From positions 816,001 to 880,000 of the forward strand of contig BQMF02000025.1 in the NCBI GenBank assembly GCA_027922465.2: a stretch of DNA of 64,000 nt. The letters run 5' to 3'. Made by a program: the position numbers and the translations under genes. A model generated the notes under the pieces. It did not search any database. It had not been told where the DNA came from and saw only the letters and a program-made list of their open reading frames with translations. Shown here piece after piece: positions 12,429 through 23,412 of the stretch; the first letter of the stretch is position 1; each line of letters starts with the position of its first letter. Source of the stretch: Turritopsis dohrnii. Lineage: Eukaryota; Cnidaria; Hydrozoa; Anthoathecata; Oceaniidae.

Positions 12429-14354
12429 ATCATATTTACCATAGAATACGTCTAAGTATTTGTATTTCAATTAGCAGTTCAAAATCAGAAACTTCACAGG
12501 ACCTTCAGAATAATAATACTTGCGTATACCACATGTATGTAATTATAACTGAGAAATGGTCCTGTTAAAATATTTGCATTAATAATAACTAGAAAATGGA
12601 TCTAAAGTTAAGTTTCACATCCGACTTAAATGTGATTTTTTCATCAGATGGTTTTCTAAACTGCTACTAAAGATAGTAGGCTTGTTGTTTACTGCGATGC
12701 CTTTACGTCACGCTTGCATTTCACGTCTGTTTCAATAATATTTACACTGCTAGGTAAATCAATCCCATCTCGCATTATCGAATTTTAGCAAATGAAAATT
12801 AAAATGATTTATTTTTGAGTAGTTGGTCAATTTCCCTTAATTTTCTTAAAATTCTTAAACCATTTACATAGAAGAAATTAAATGCTAATTGATAAATTTC
12901 TTGGCCCAGCCTAGCACATTCTTTCTTCTTTTTCATTGTACTTTTCCGAAGTTCAGTTTTGCCGTAAATATTTTGATAAATTATTTTGTAAATAATATGA
13001 TTTTGATTCATTTCATCGTTTGAAGTGATTTGAAGTGATTTCAGCAACTAGAAAAACGTACATCAATTGAATTTTAGTGGCGTTTTTTCTGGCACACCCG
13101 GTATAATGAAAAATTACATTTGAAGGTCATTATATGAAGTATGGCCTATAACGGCAAGTCGTTCAGACAATTTACGAAAAAACGTTCGAGACGCGGTAGG
13201 ACAGTTAAACAAAGTATAGATGTTTAAAAAAAAAATCGGGAAAGATCTATTGCGATCTGCATTAGGTTCTGTTACAAAACCTATTTTCGAAAGTGATTTT
13301 TGTGAACAGCATTGAAGAATTGAATTGAACTTACACGCCTAATACTTTGGTTACAACAAACATTAACATCATCAATCTTCAAGACCTAAATTGTTCAACG
13401 TTTTCTTTAGCTTTTTTTCACATGCACGTAAAATTTTACGTAAGCTCTTACGACTAGAACAATGTTCATTCATTCTCTTCTTAAGGAAAAGTTTTCGCAA
13501 GGTCTTACGGACGTTCATGAGCCCTTACGACGATTTCCTTAAAAACAAAAAATTTTGTTTTTAAGAAAATCGTTGTAAGCCTCAAGAAGAAAAAAACGTT
13601 CGAAAAATTAGATCGAGCGTTCGAAATGACGTCTTTTGTTCGAAATTACATCATTTTTTGCTAATGATCTGTTTCCAAAGGTTCCAAAAGTGTATTGTAT
13701 CTTTTATTGCAACAAACTTAAGTGCATGTGAATGAAAATATCCGTCAAGGCATTTTTTCGTGGTAAGAACTTACGGTAAAAAGTTCGTTTGGTGTTACTA
13801 CAAAAACTACGTGCATTTCGACGAAAAATTTCGACGATAATAGTACGACCGTTTAACTATGTCGGACGGACATTCTGCGATATAAATTTCAATGTCAAGA
13901 AATCATAATAATACCCACGCGAAGTAGTGCCAAGTTATATTACTCACCTTATGGTAAAGTTTGAGCGATGCACATTGAACGTTTTTTCCTTAAATTGGTT
14001 CGAAACATTTTGTCCGCCCAACATATAAACGAAAATTTAAAAACAATTCCAGCAACTTACGTTCTAGACCGTTAGAATCTTGCAATTTCAAGACATTAGA
14101 AGTTGTGAGAACATTTTTGGACACACGCACTGACAAAGATAAGAATAAGAAAAGACACACACACACAAAAGGAAACTTGAAAACGACTCTTTGTTTACCA
14201 CCTAGATCTAGATCCCTCTCCTATATTTTTTAGCTCTTATTGTATTTTAAAATAGAGCTTCCCTCGAGAAACTTTTGTTACACACGCGGTCTCCGCGTTC
14301 TGACCGCGTGATTTTAAGAAAAAAAAGTTCGATTCATTCATATATCAGAGAAAC
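12429..14354. other. Non-coding stretch downstream of the ROR-like gene
   Basis: No gene recognised. Contains a 16-bp perfect palindrome (ACGTAAAATTTTACGT, about 13427-13442) in a run of ACGTAAG/CTTACG motifs, and a purine/pyrimidine-biased stretch near 14140-14240. The 3' UTR of the ROR-like gene probably lies in its first few hundred bases. Confidence 0.4.
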
Positions 14355-14737
14355 TTTTGAGAATTACGTCAGGCCGCGCAGCGAGCTAATACTGGAATCT
14401 CCGCTTTGCTAAATAAATAAATAAATTTGCTAAATAAATCTCGAGGTCATCGCTTGAACCGAACAACTTTCATCATGACAGGGTACAGACAAAAAATAAA
14501 CAATATATTTTGGTTGAAATATTTTCTTTTATCATGATATACAGTTAACGTGAAAAACCTCTTCCGCGAGAACGATTGTAGTGATATCCTATAAAACAAA
14601 AGAAACAAGTGAATATGATGCGGTTGGGCGGGAGGGCAGTATTAGCTCGTCGGTTCCGATTTTACTCGTAAAATCGGAATTACATTGCGGCCGCTGCGCG
14701 GCCTGACGTAATTCTCAATTTTACAATTTTACTTCAA
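14355..14737. mobile_element. Short non-autonomous DIRS-related element
   Basis: Inverted ends of about 35 bp (GAGAATTACGTCAGGCCGCG near 14358 and its reverse complement ending near 14715) enclose about 380 bp. Next to the left end is a diverged copy (about 14384-14455) of the terminal repeat of the neighbouring DIRS element, with a small TAAA expansion. It has no coding capacity. It abuts the full DIRS element directly. Confidence 0.6.
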
Positions 14738-14796
14738 TTTTAAATCTCCACCGGAGCTAATACTGGAGTCTCCGCTTTGCTAAATAAATCTCGAGG

Positions 14797-15777
14797 TCAT
14801 CGCTTTAACCTCCTTTCTTCAAAGCCCTTGTTTAGTACTGCTGATTGAAAATTTAATGTTGGGTCTGATATTTCCTTATGGTAAAACTTTTGAAATGTTG
14901 ATTCATTCGACCAATGGCCTTGTTTGAGAACATCACTAACAGACACCTCTACTTTTGCAGCTTTAGAACTAGCAGCCGATCTAGTAGAGTGGCCTGTGAA
15001 CCTTTCCGCATTTATCCCGGTAAATTTTAAGAATTGACAAAGCCAGCGTGAGACGGTGGAAGTTGTCACTGCTTTGTGTGGTTTAATATGGCTTACTAGG
15101 AGCTGGTTTTCATTCACTCCCCATTTTTCCCTTCTCTGTAAGTAAGACTCAATTGTATCACATACACACAGCTTATTGTTTTCTTTAAACTTATAAAATT
15201 TTATAAAAGGTATTGGTTTTCCCGGTTTAGAAACTTTTGAATGCTTAGAAAAATTGAATAAGTAAAAATCTTTATGCTTAACTAAATAATTAACCTCTAG
15301 GCTAGTGATCTCAGATGCGCGAGAAGCAGCTGTTAAAGACATTAACATAGTCAATTTTAGAGACAAAATTTTGTCCGATAATAGCTCATTATTCTGCAGA
15401 CTTATGATGTAAGAAAGTACATCTTCCACATCCCAAATAAACATGCATTTAACTTGTGGTGGTCTCTTATTAAATACTCCTGTCATCAAAGCTTTTACTC
15501 TAGGATGTTCCCCAACTTTGATTCCTTCAATAGGGTCATGATAGGCAGATATTGCAGATCTGTAACCCCCTATAGTTCCGTGCTGCAGACCATCAGCAAA
15601 GAGTTCCGCTAAAAAATCTAAAACGAAACTTAGAGGACATCTAATGGGACATATTTCTCGTTGAGCACACCAGCGATGCCATTTTCCCCAAGCCGACTGG
15701 TAATTTTGCAGTGTTCCTGATCGTCTAGAACTTGTGATAAGGGAGGCAGCCCTTTCTGATATTCCCTCTGTCTCCAA
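14797..15777 (-). CDS. DIRS tyrosine recombinase
   Basis: An open frame of about 326 codons. The N-terminal part (RRSGTLQNYQSAWGKWHRWC) matches the SAM-like core-binding segment of DIRS recombinases. The catalytic set is complete: Arg in LTAASRASE, His and Arg in GHSTRS, the second His in QGHW, and Tyr in KFYHKE. The frame has no ATG at its 5' end: it opens after a TAG near 15796 and the first in-frame codon usually quoted is TTG. Translation is therefore likely coupled to the upstream overlapping RT frame by frameshift or reinitiation. In the DIRS cycle this enzyme recombines a circular DNA intermediate into the target. Likely competent if expressed. Confidence 0.88.
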   Translation of the reverse strand: METEGISERAASLITSSRRSGTLQNYQSAWGKWHRWCAQREICPIRCPLSFVLDFLAELFADGLQHGTIGGYRSAISAYHDPIEGIKVGEHPRVKALMTGVFNKRPPQVKCMFIWDVEDVLSYIISLQNNELLSDKILSLKLTMLMSLTAASRASEITSLEVNYLVKHKDFYLFNFSKHSKVSKPGKPIPFIKFYKFKENNKLCVCDTIESYLQRREKWGVNENQLLVSHIKPHKAVTTSTVSRWLCQFLKFTGINAERFTGHSTRSAASSKAAKVEVSVSDVLKQGHWSNESTFQKFYHKEISDPTLNFQSAVLNKGFEERRLKR

Positions 15778-18754
15778 GGTTTTCCTGAAATGGTCCTAAC
15801 CATTAGCCTTAGACAATTGTTTTGAACCAGATGATGTCTCATACCCTTTGGGTCTAGAAGGATGTCTGGAAAGTCCGGAAGGAGCATTGGATTTGAGAAT
15901 GACATTTGTAAAAGAGTTGGGAACCAAGGCTGTGTCTGCCAAGTTGGCGTGATAAGAATCATGTCCGAGCACTCCACCTGCACTTTTTTTTGCTACCCGA
16001 CCTATCAGATTGAAGGGTGGGAACGCATAAGTGAAAAGTTGGCTCCAATTCATTTGAAAGGCATCCCTTCCCTGACTGTACGGGTCTAGTTTCCAAGACA
16101 CATATCGATGAAGTTGATGTGATATTCCTGGATGCAAACAGGTCTATCTCTGGTCTCCCCTTCACTTGACAGATTTGTTGGAAGATGCATGGAAGTAGCT
16201 TCCATTCGCTTGAGTCCTGCACCGAGCGAGACTCCCGATCTGCTTCCTTGTTCATTGCACTTGGGATATATTCGGCAGTAATCACGATCTGTCTCTCTAA
16301 AAGGTAGTCCCATATTCTCTTGCTTATTTGCAATAGTTGTTCGTTTCTGGTTCCCCCCATTTTTAAAAGGTATTTCAATGCTACCATATTGTCTAACTGA
16401 ACATGTAAGATCACACCTTTCTTTTCTGGCAAGGTGAAAGTTTTGATTGCTATCTCTGCTGCCATCAATTCTAGTACATTTATGTGCAACATTCGTTCTT
16501 CCCTGCTCCAGGGTCCGCCTGTTGTCCTGCCCTTGCATGCTGCTCCCCAGCCCTCCTTTGACGCATCTGAGTTGATTATCATCTGAGCTGGAGGTAAAAT
16601 CAGACATTTGCCATTGTATAGGTCCAAATTCAGAAGCCACCAGTTGATTTCCTGCCTGGCCTCCTCCGACAGAGGGAACTTTGCCTCGAATGATTTTTGT
16701 TTCTGTAACTCCCGAATCTGTTGTCGTTGTAAAAACCGATACTGTAGCGGAGCTGGTAACACTGCTATTGCTGTAGAAGACAAACGGCCTATGAGTCGGG
16801 TCAATTCCCTCACTGAAACCCTCGATGACTGCAGTATTCCCTGGCATTCTGTCTGAATAGACATTACGGTTTCCTCTGGAAGTTTTACAGTCATTGTTAG
16901 GCTGTCTATAATGACCCCTAGGAACTTCAGACATTGTGTTGGTTGCAACACTGACTTGGGGATATTGATAAGAAACCCTAGATTTTGCAAAAGAAAAATC
17001 AATGTGTCTCGGGCCAACAATAAGTTTTCCCTTGTCTTTGCTATTAAGAGCATATCGTCCAGATAAATGATGACTTTCACATTTAGTTTCCTTAACAGGG
17101 AGATGGGAATTTTCAATAACTTTGTAAATATCCTGGGTGCTGTGCCTAGACCAAAACACAGACAAAGGAATTCGTATAAATTGCCTTCCCACAGAAATCT
17201 CACATACTTCCTGGAAGACTCTGATAATGGTACTACGAAATAGGCATCTTTCAAGTCGATTTTGCACATAAAATCCCCTGGATTCAGTAACTCCTTTAGC
17301 AGGAATAATCCCTCCATTTTGAAGTGGACGTAGGGAATGTGTTTGTTTAATTGTTTCAAGTTGATTACAGGGCGATTCCCCCCATCCTTTTTGGGTACTA
17401 AAAAAATTGTGCTCAGAAAATGATTTGACAGTGGGTCTACCTTCCTGATAGCTCCCTTTTTTAACATTGCCTGGATCTCTTGTTTCACAAGATCCTTTTC
17501 CTCTTCTCTCCCCACAGAGAACTGTTTTGGAGCCTGTTGTTGTACAGGTGTTGAGTGAAACTCTATTTGAAATCCCTTTACTGTGTTCAAAATGTATGGA
17601 TCGCTTGTCAATTTTTCCCAATTGCTTACAAAATGCCTTAGTCTCCCGGCCAAAGGTACCTGAGGAATAGGACTTGGAAATAGTCTTAACACAGCTGGGT
17701 GAATTTTGTGAAATTTGTCTGGAGACAAAAGCTCTACTGTTTGGCCTATCAAAGAAAAAGGATTGAAATTTTTACCTCTACCATTTGGTGGTCTATTGGT
17801 ATTTGAGAATTGTTGTCCAGCTGAGGTAAATAATCCACGCCCCCTACCTCTTGATGATTGGGGTAAGGGGCTTCTTGAAAAGGGCCGGCGATTCGAAGGT
17901 CCAGCATTACCACCACGTGTAGGTTTACTGAATGTCCCAAACAATTCCTTCGATTTATTCTTGGAATTCACAGATTTCGACACTACTTCCTCATACTTTG
18001 GACCAAACAAAAAGTTGGTTTCGTTGTTTTTGAAAGTTGAAGACATGTCCTTTAACACAGTTTCGGTCTTTTTCTTATCATTGAGAAATGCAATGAGCAC
18101 ATTGAAACGTCGTAAATACGAGCAAGAATTGAAAGCCTGGTCCAGTAACAACACTGCTTGGTCAAATAAACTTGACATTTCACATATAGCTGCTTTTTGA
18201 TTACTGGCAGCCTCTTCTGACTCGAGTAAACTTTCTTTTTCCTGCTCCATGGCAGTCCAGAGTCTACACAAGGGTCCATAAACACTTTGTACCCGTTGCT
18301 GAAGTGAAGATAACTGTAAATCTTGGCTCAACGTAACTTTTCGTCCTTGTTCATTAAGGAGCTCCTTGAGATAAGGATCTAAGTCCTTTACATTGCCAAC
18401 ATTTGTTGGGACAGGATTTTCCGACAATATCCCTTCCTTGAGGGTTTTATTTTTGATATAAATATCCATATACTTGTTGGCATACTCTGCTAAAGGTGCA
18501 GATAATGTCCAATCATTGAGTTCACTATCATCAAGTTCAAATCTTCCAACCTTCATAGGTGGTTGTTCGTCAGGTTGGTCATCTTCCAAACCTCTCCCTC
18601 TTTTCGGGGAGTTGTCATGCCCCCTCGACGGGGTTTGTTCAAAACTGTGGTTGGTGTCCACCACTTCGTCATTACTATCACTAGTTTCATGTAACTCCTG
18701 TTCAATCGATTGTTGTTGTGGAGACCCCATTCTGAGAGAAACACGAGAAAACAT
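15630..18754 (-). CDS. DIRS Gag-RT-RNase H polyprotein (frame breaks near 3' end)
   Basis: The main frame is 931 codons (18754 to 15959) and starts at an ATG. Residues 1 to about 330 are acidic, then Arg/Gly-rich, as in DIRS Gag. The reverse transcriptase follows, with KIDLKDAYF and the catalytic YLDD. RNase H begins at INSDASKEGWG and has a later QLDN. The conserved stretch after DLFASR is lost in this frame. It continues in a second frame (about 16120 to 15990: YVSWKLDP, FPPFNLIGRV) after a shift near 16122-16127. It then continues in a third frame (to 15630) after a shift at a run of eight T (15984-15991 on the plus strand). These look like two small indels, or sequencing errors at the homopolymer. 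The third frame overlaps the recombinase frame, which is normal for DIRS. Confidence 0.85.
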
Positions 18755-19007
18755 GATAAAATATCTCTGCTAGGAAAGCATGAAAGTAACATAGGAAATT
18801 ACTGAAGTACAATCTCGTTAAATTTAAATAGGATTAAGATAGTATTGTTGGATAAATGTTCAAGATGTATCGTTTACTTACACTGCACGTCTTGTTCGTT
18901 CGAGCGAAGAAAAGCGAAGAAGGAGGTTAAAGCGATGACCTCGAGATTTATTTAGCAAAGCGGAGACTCCAGTATTAGCTCCGGTGGAGATTTTACGAAG
19001 TAAAATT

Positions 19008-19790
19008 ATATCCATGATCAATTGAATAAACAAAAGTACAAGCATGAAAAAGTGAGGTTTGAATTTGGGCGTTTTGATTTCGACGCCCAATAGCGCATTG
19101 TGCTATAGTGTTTGTCCAATTATATGTTTTCATGGAACGATATACTGACAACCTATCACATGGATTGAAATAGAATCATTTGAATTTGTGATAAGTTCAA
19201 TTAAACAAGTAACCGACAGATATAAAGATTTATCTAACTTCTTTTGCAACCTTGAAACGGAAACAAGGATCGCTAACTCCTAACCCCTACTTAGGGTCTA
19301 TCATAGCAATTGCTTTAACGAAACATATCTGGAAGAAAAGTTGAAGCATCTAAGAAAAGCCATCATCGAAATGAATGGTTACCCAACATGGACTTTTAAT
19401 AAAGTAGTCAATGAAATCGAAAAAAATAGCCATCTTTTTACAAAATTTTAAGAATCTATTTCGTATGTGTTTGCACATTCGCAAAAAACACCGCTATCAC
19501 AGTTCAATAGTAGTATGCATGAAAGTAAGGACCTGTTTCAACATTAGAAGTAACATGGTCGGACATGGACTGACACATGGACAAATGAATGTCGCACGAC
19601 ATTATTCATAAGTTATAGATACCACAACCACATTGACTAATTCGTAAAGAAGTCAAAATGAATGCAGTGTCTTTGTGAAGCTGACCTTCGTCATAATGCT
19701 TACAGGGAGAAGTATTGTATTTTCAATAGTCTTGAGCTTTAGTTGTAGCCTTTGTAGATTCTGTTGAATTGGAAGCATTGTGATTGGTTA
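19008..19790. other. Non-coding stretch
   Basis: No gene recognised between the DIRS element and the hAT-like MITE. A frame at 19411-19611 shows no domain. Confidence 0.4.
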
Positions 19791-20483
19791 CAGTGCCGTA
19801 GACACGAAATTTTTTTTAGGGGGGCCCTGATGTATAGTATCTACAGAGGCCCCACCATGGTTGGGGCCGAGGGGGCCGAAAATTTTTGGGATTTTATACC
19901 CTCTAGATTAGCTAAAACTGCATTTTCGAAAATCAATTTTAAACAATAGGATATCCAAAATGACATGAAATTCTAGTATATTTTCAAGTTTCTAAGACTA
20001 TCTTTGTTATAAACTCTGCATATATACCATTACATTTTTGATAAGTACTACGATGGATATTGAAACAAAAATAGTAGCAAATGCTTTGTAGCGCAAAGTG
20101 TCTAAAGATGTTTTTTCTTGTGTCGTATTTGTCGATGAACTCATTCGCAACAGCTTTTAAGTCCAGTTTATCAACAGCATCTTTGTGGATGTGAAGAACG
20201 AGTAAGTTATCTTTCCTCTTTATTGTTGTTATCATTCCTTTGAATCACCATAATGCAACACTTGCCGCATTGATTTATCCTGTTATTTCGTTGTGTCGTG
20301 CATGTCACCTCAAATGTGCATTAAAAGGGGGAAATAGTAAGCAAATATAAAGGAAATAAGGAAATGCAGACAACTCGAGAAGAAAACGTTATTTCTGATC
20401 TAAATCTAAAAAAAACTTCATAATCTGAAAAAAGTTTTGGGGGGGCCCGGGCCCCCCTGGCCCCCCCGGTGTCTACAGCACTG
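19791..20483. mobile_element. hAT-like MITE with GC-rich ends
   Basis: A 693-bp element. Its inverted ends are CAGTGCCGTAGACACG and CGGTGTCTACAGCACTG (one extra base). G/C homopolymer-rich subterminal stretches (GGGGGGCCC types) are typical of many hAT MITEs. The flanks share a 5-bp direct repeat, GGTTA, instead of a clean 8-bp one. No transposase is present. Confidence 0.7.
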
Positions 20484-21940
20484 GGTTAATTATATTTTCA
20501 ACTGTTGCGAATCTCCACTCAATTCAAACTGAGTGAATCATCAAAAATTAAAAGTCTGAGGCTCTTTAAAAACACGTGGTAAAGCCTCGAAAAGAAGCAG
20601 AAAAGTAATGTAAGGGAAAGTTTACATTGTGATGAACTTTCGTTTCGGATGGTTTTTGAGGTCTTTCAGTTGTAAGACAACAAATTAAAAAAAATGGGTT
20701 TGAGCGAAAACTTTTGTATTTTTGGGAGCAGAAAAATTCAGAGAATCTTTGTGGAAAAAGAATTTTCAAGAAGCGCCGCTTGGATCGGTTGAAGTTTTCT
20801 CTGAGATCATTCTAAAGATAAAGTGATTCATCCTCTAAATGAACAATATTCTTAGAAAAATGCACTAAGAACAATATGAGTTTCTATAGCAACGGAGGAA
20901 GTATGTGTTATCTTCAATAAATCATCACTGAATCATCTTTAGCAACCGTCAAGAGGTAAAGAAATCTGGCACTCACCAGGTTATGAAAATCACTACTCTT
21001 AACAACGCGCAATACACATTAAACGTAATTTAATTATCATTAGAAATTGTCCAAGCAATTAGCTGTTAAATTAAAGGTAGAGAAACCAATTAAAGGATCC
21101 ATCATTCAAAATGGCGTACTTATACAAAATAGTATGTTTTCTTTGTTACTTCGTAATCTTCTAAATCTTTATTTTTTTCTACGTACATAAAAAACTGTCA
21201 TATTTTTTCTCGTCGTCATGACATTCTTACTCGTCTATTGCTTTATTAACATTTAGGACCGTGAAGTAACAACACGCTGTCAAATTATCTTGCCTTGAAA
21301 CTAGATTACATACAGAGGACATAGTTCACAAGTAGTTCATTCTTATGATTTAGACTTTCTTTCAAAGGCTCTTAGTATTTCAACCTTAAACTTCAAATTC
21401 CCCCAAACTATGCTGATAATATGTTTGATGGCTCTGATGGTTCAACCCTGCTCAATAATAATCATATCGAAAGATATTCTAGCGAGATTGTCGACACGGA
21501 CTGCAGGGAATGACAAGTAACCATAACTAAAAAGACTTTTTCCCACAAAGAAAGCTTTTTACCAATAACAAACATTAAATGTAACAATTATAATTTCCTA
21601 ATCAAAAAATTACTTATAATTAAATGTCTCAAATTCAAATTCACCACCACTAGGCATTGTATGGACGTGAATGATATTACTCAGTCATGGGAAACGGTGT
21701 TTGAAATGATATTTGAGAAGAAAATACCGAATATAACAATCGTAACTTATATAATTAATGTATCATAAGTCAATCCAAATGCAAATGCTTTTTATTGAAA
21801 GCAACACTTATGAAAAACTTCATGAATGCACAGAAATTCTTCATAATGATATTGATGACGCATGAAGTCTTAACTTCAGAAACACTGATATATACAAACA
21901 CTATATACACAATTAATCACTTTTATATGAAACCGTAATA
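20484..21940. other. Non-coding stretch
   Basis: No gene or complete element recognised in this AT-rich interval. Confidence 0.4.
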
Positions 21941-22571
21941 CAGTGGAACCTCTATTAACGGTCACCTCCATACATCGGTCACCTCCTGATAAGCAGCCAG
22001 AAGAGAAAGTCCCTGCCGAATTTATTGTCAAACTCTTATAAAAAAACCTCCATACATCGGTCACCTCCAATCAACGGTCAAACGGCCACTTTCTATTGTC
22101 CCAATGTCTTATTTTACCTCTATTAACGGTCAAAAAAATCTTTATGCAAGCAAATGAAAGGAAAAATATCTTATTTATAATAATTATTTACAAAAATAAA
22201 GTCAAGTCAAGCAGCTTCATCTATTGTAGATGATTTGAACTTCAAAACATTAGGTGATGCTGACTTAGTAAGTACTTTGAATCTTGTCACACAAGGACTT
22301 GAAGCACTTAGGCTCAATAATCTTTCACAAAAAAGTAACAGTTTATTTCAGTAAAAAGTTGTAACATGATTGTAGATTGTACTGATAAGATACGTGTATT
22401 TACTTGTGTTTATTTTGATCATGAATCATTCTTTGTGCCCCTCCTATCTCTCCCGACCAGCCTTTTGGATAAAAAGGTACATTCATATAAAACCTCCATA
22501 CATCGGTCACCTCTAATGCAACGGCCACTAAGCTGGGTCCCCCAAAGTGGCCGCTATTAGAGGTTCTACTG
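21941..22571. mobile_element. Pogo/Tigger-like MITE
   Basis: A 631-bp element flanked by TA (21939-21940 and 22572-22573). Its inverted ends start CAGTGGAACCTCTATTAACG on the left and match CAGTAGAACCTCTAATAGCG on the right. Inside, the string CATACATCGGTCACCTC recurs three times, near both ends. No transposase is present. Confidence 0.8.
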
Positions 22572-23412
22572 TAATATTAATATTCCTTAAATATTTTTTT
22601 TTCCGACATCGTTACAAGTGATATGATTACTTTCAAAACTTTTCTTGATATGTGTTGCACATTTGATTATTACACCGACTCCAAGATGAAAACTTCCGGT
22701 TATCCCTAGCCAAATGGGATTGTTGTCTATTTTACCAGAAGAAACCGTATAAATAGGTATAATAATCTGTGTCTAACACAAAGACTGTCAAAGTTTACAA
22801 TTTTCATGCAACCACGCCAAACTGAATGGAAATATAGTTAAAATACAATTACACTTCATAATTACTGTACAATAATCGAGAAAATTGAATCTTTTGATAT
22901 AATCTGCTCCGATAATTTCTGGGTTTAATCGGATTACTTTCAAATACTATTGCATCAAGTCCGGAATGAAATTCTTTCCAGGACGATGAGAAATTCTTAC
23001 ACAACAAAAAAAGATTCGAAAAAAACGTGCCAATAGAGCTGTGGATTAAATGTAAAGATAAACATGAAGCCATATAAAGAAATCGGAAAAGAAATTCGTA
23101 ACTTGGAAAACTAACACAACCATTAACATGATCATGGTACATTTCGAAAATTGATTGAATGTCGAATGTCTTGAATGTCGCTCTTTCGAGTACAAATATC
23201 ATGGAAAGTAAAATAAGTTAGTGAGTAAGTCAGCTTCAAAACTTTCTTGGACACATTGATCATAAACACAATTATCATTAAGTACTGCAAAGCACTATTA
23301 TATATAAAAGATATTCGACGATTTCAACAATTTAGAGTCTGACATAAAAATAATAACCTTAAAGACGGGTTTCCAGACCAATACTTCCATCGTATACAAC
23401 TATATACCAATA
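22572..23412. other. 3' flank of the beta-helix gene
   Basis: AT-rich, no supported gene. Its right part is probably the 3' UTR of the minus-strand beta-helix/TM gene. Confidence 0.4.

Larger units (their letters stand above)
14725..19007 (-). mobile_element. DIRS-type tyrosine-recombinase retrotransposon
   Basis: A 4.3-kb element read on the minus strand. Inverted terminal repeats of about 80 bp (core 14742-14820 and 18917-18993) are nearly identical; they share for example GCTAATACTGGAGTCTCCGC. Gag-like, RT, RNase H and tyrosine recombinase regions follow in DIRS order. The recombinase frame ends inside the left terminal repeat. No methyltransferase domain is evident. No target-site duplication is seen, as expected for YR-mediated integration. 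Near-identical repeats and long open frames indicate a fairly recent copy with a few frame breaks. Confidence 0.9.

Noticed and set aside
16086..17621. 511-codon minus-strand frame overlapping the DIRS polyprotein
   Set aside because: Shadow frame of the Gag-RT gene; no domain, Ser/Arg-rich composition from frame shift.
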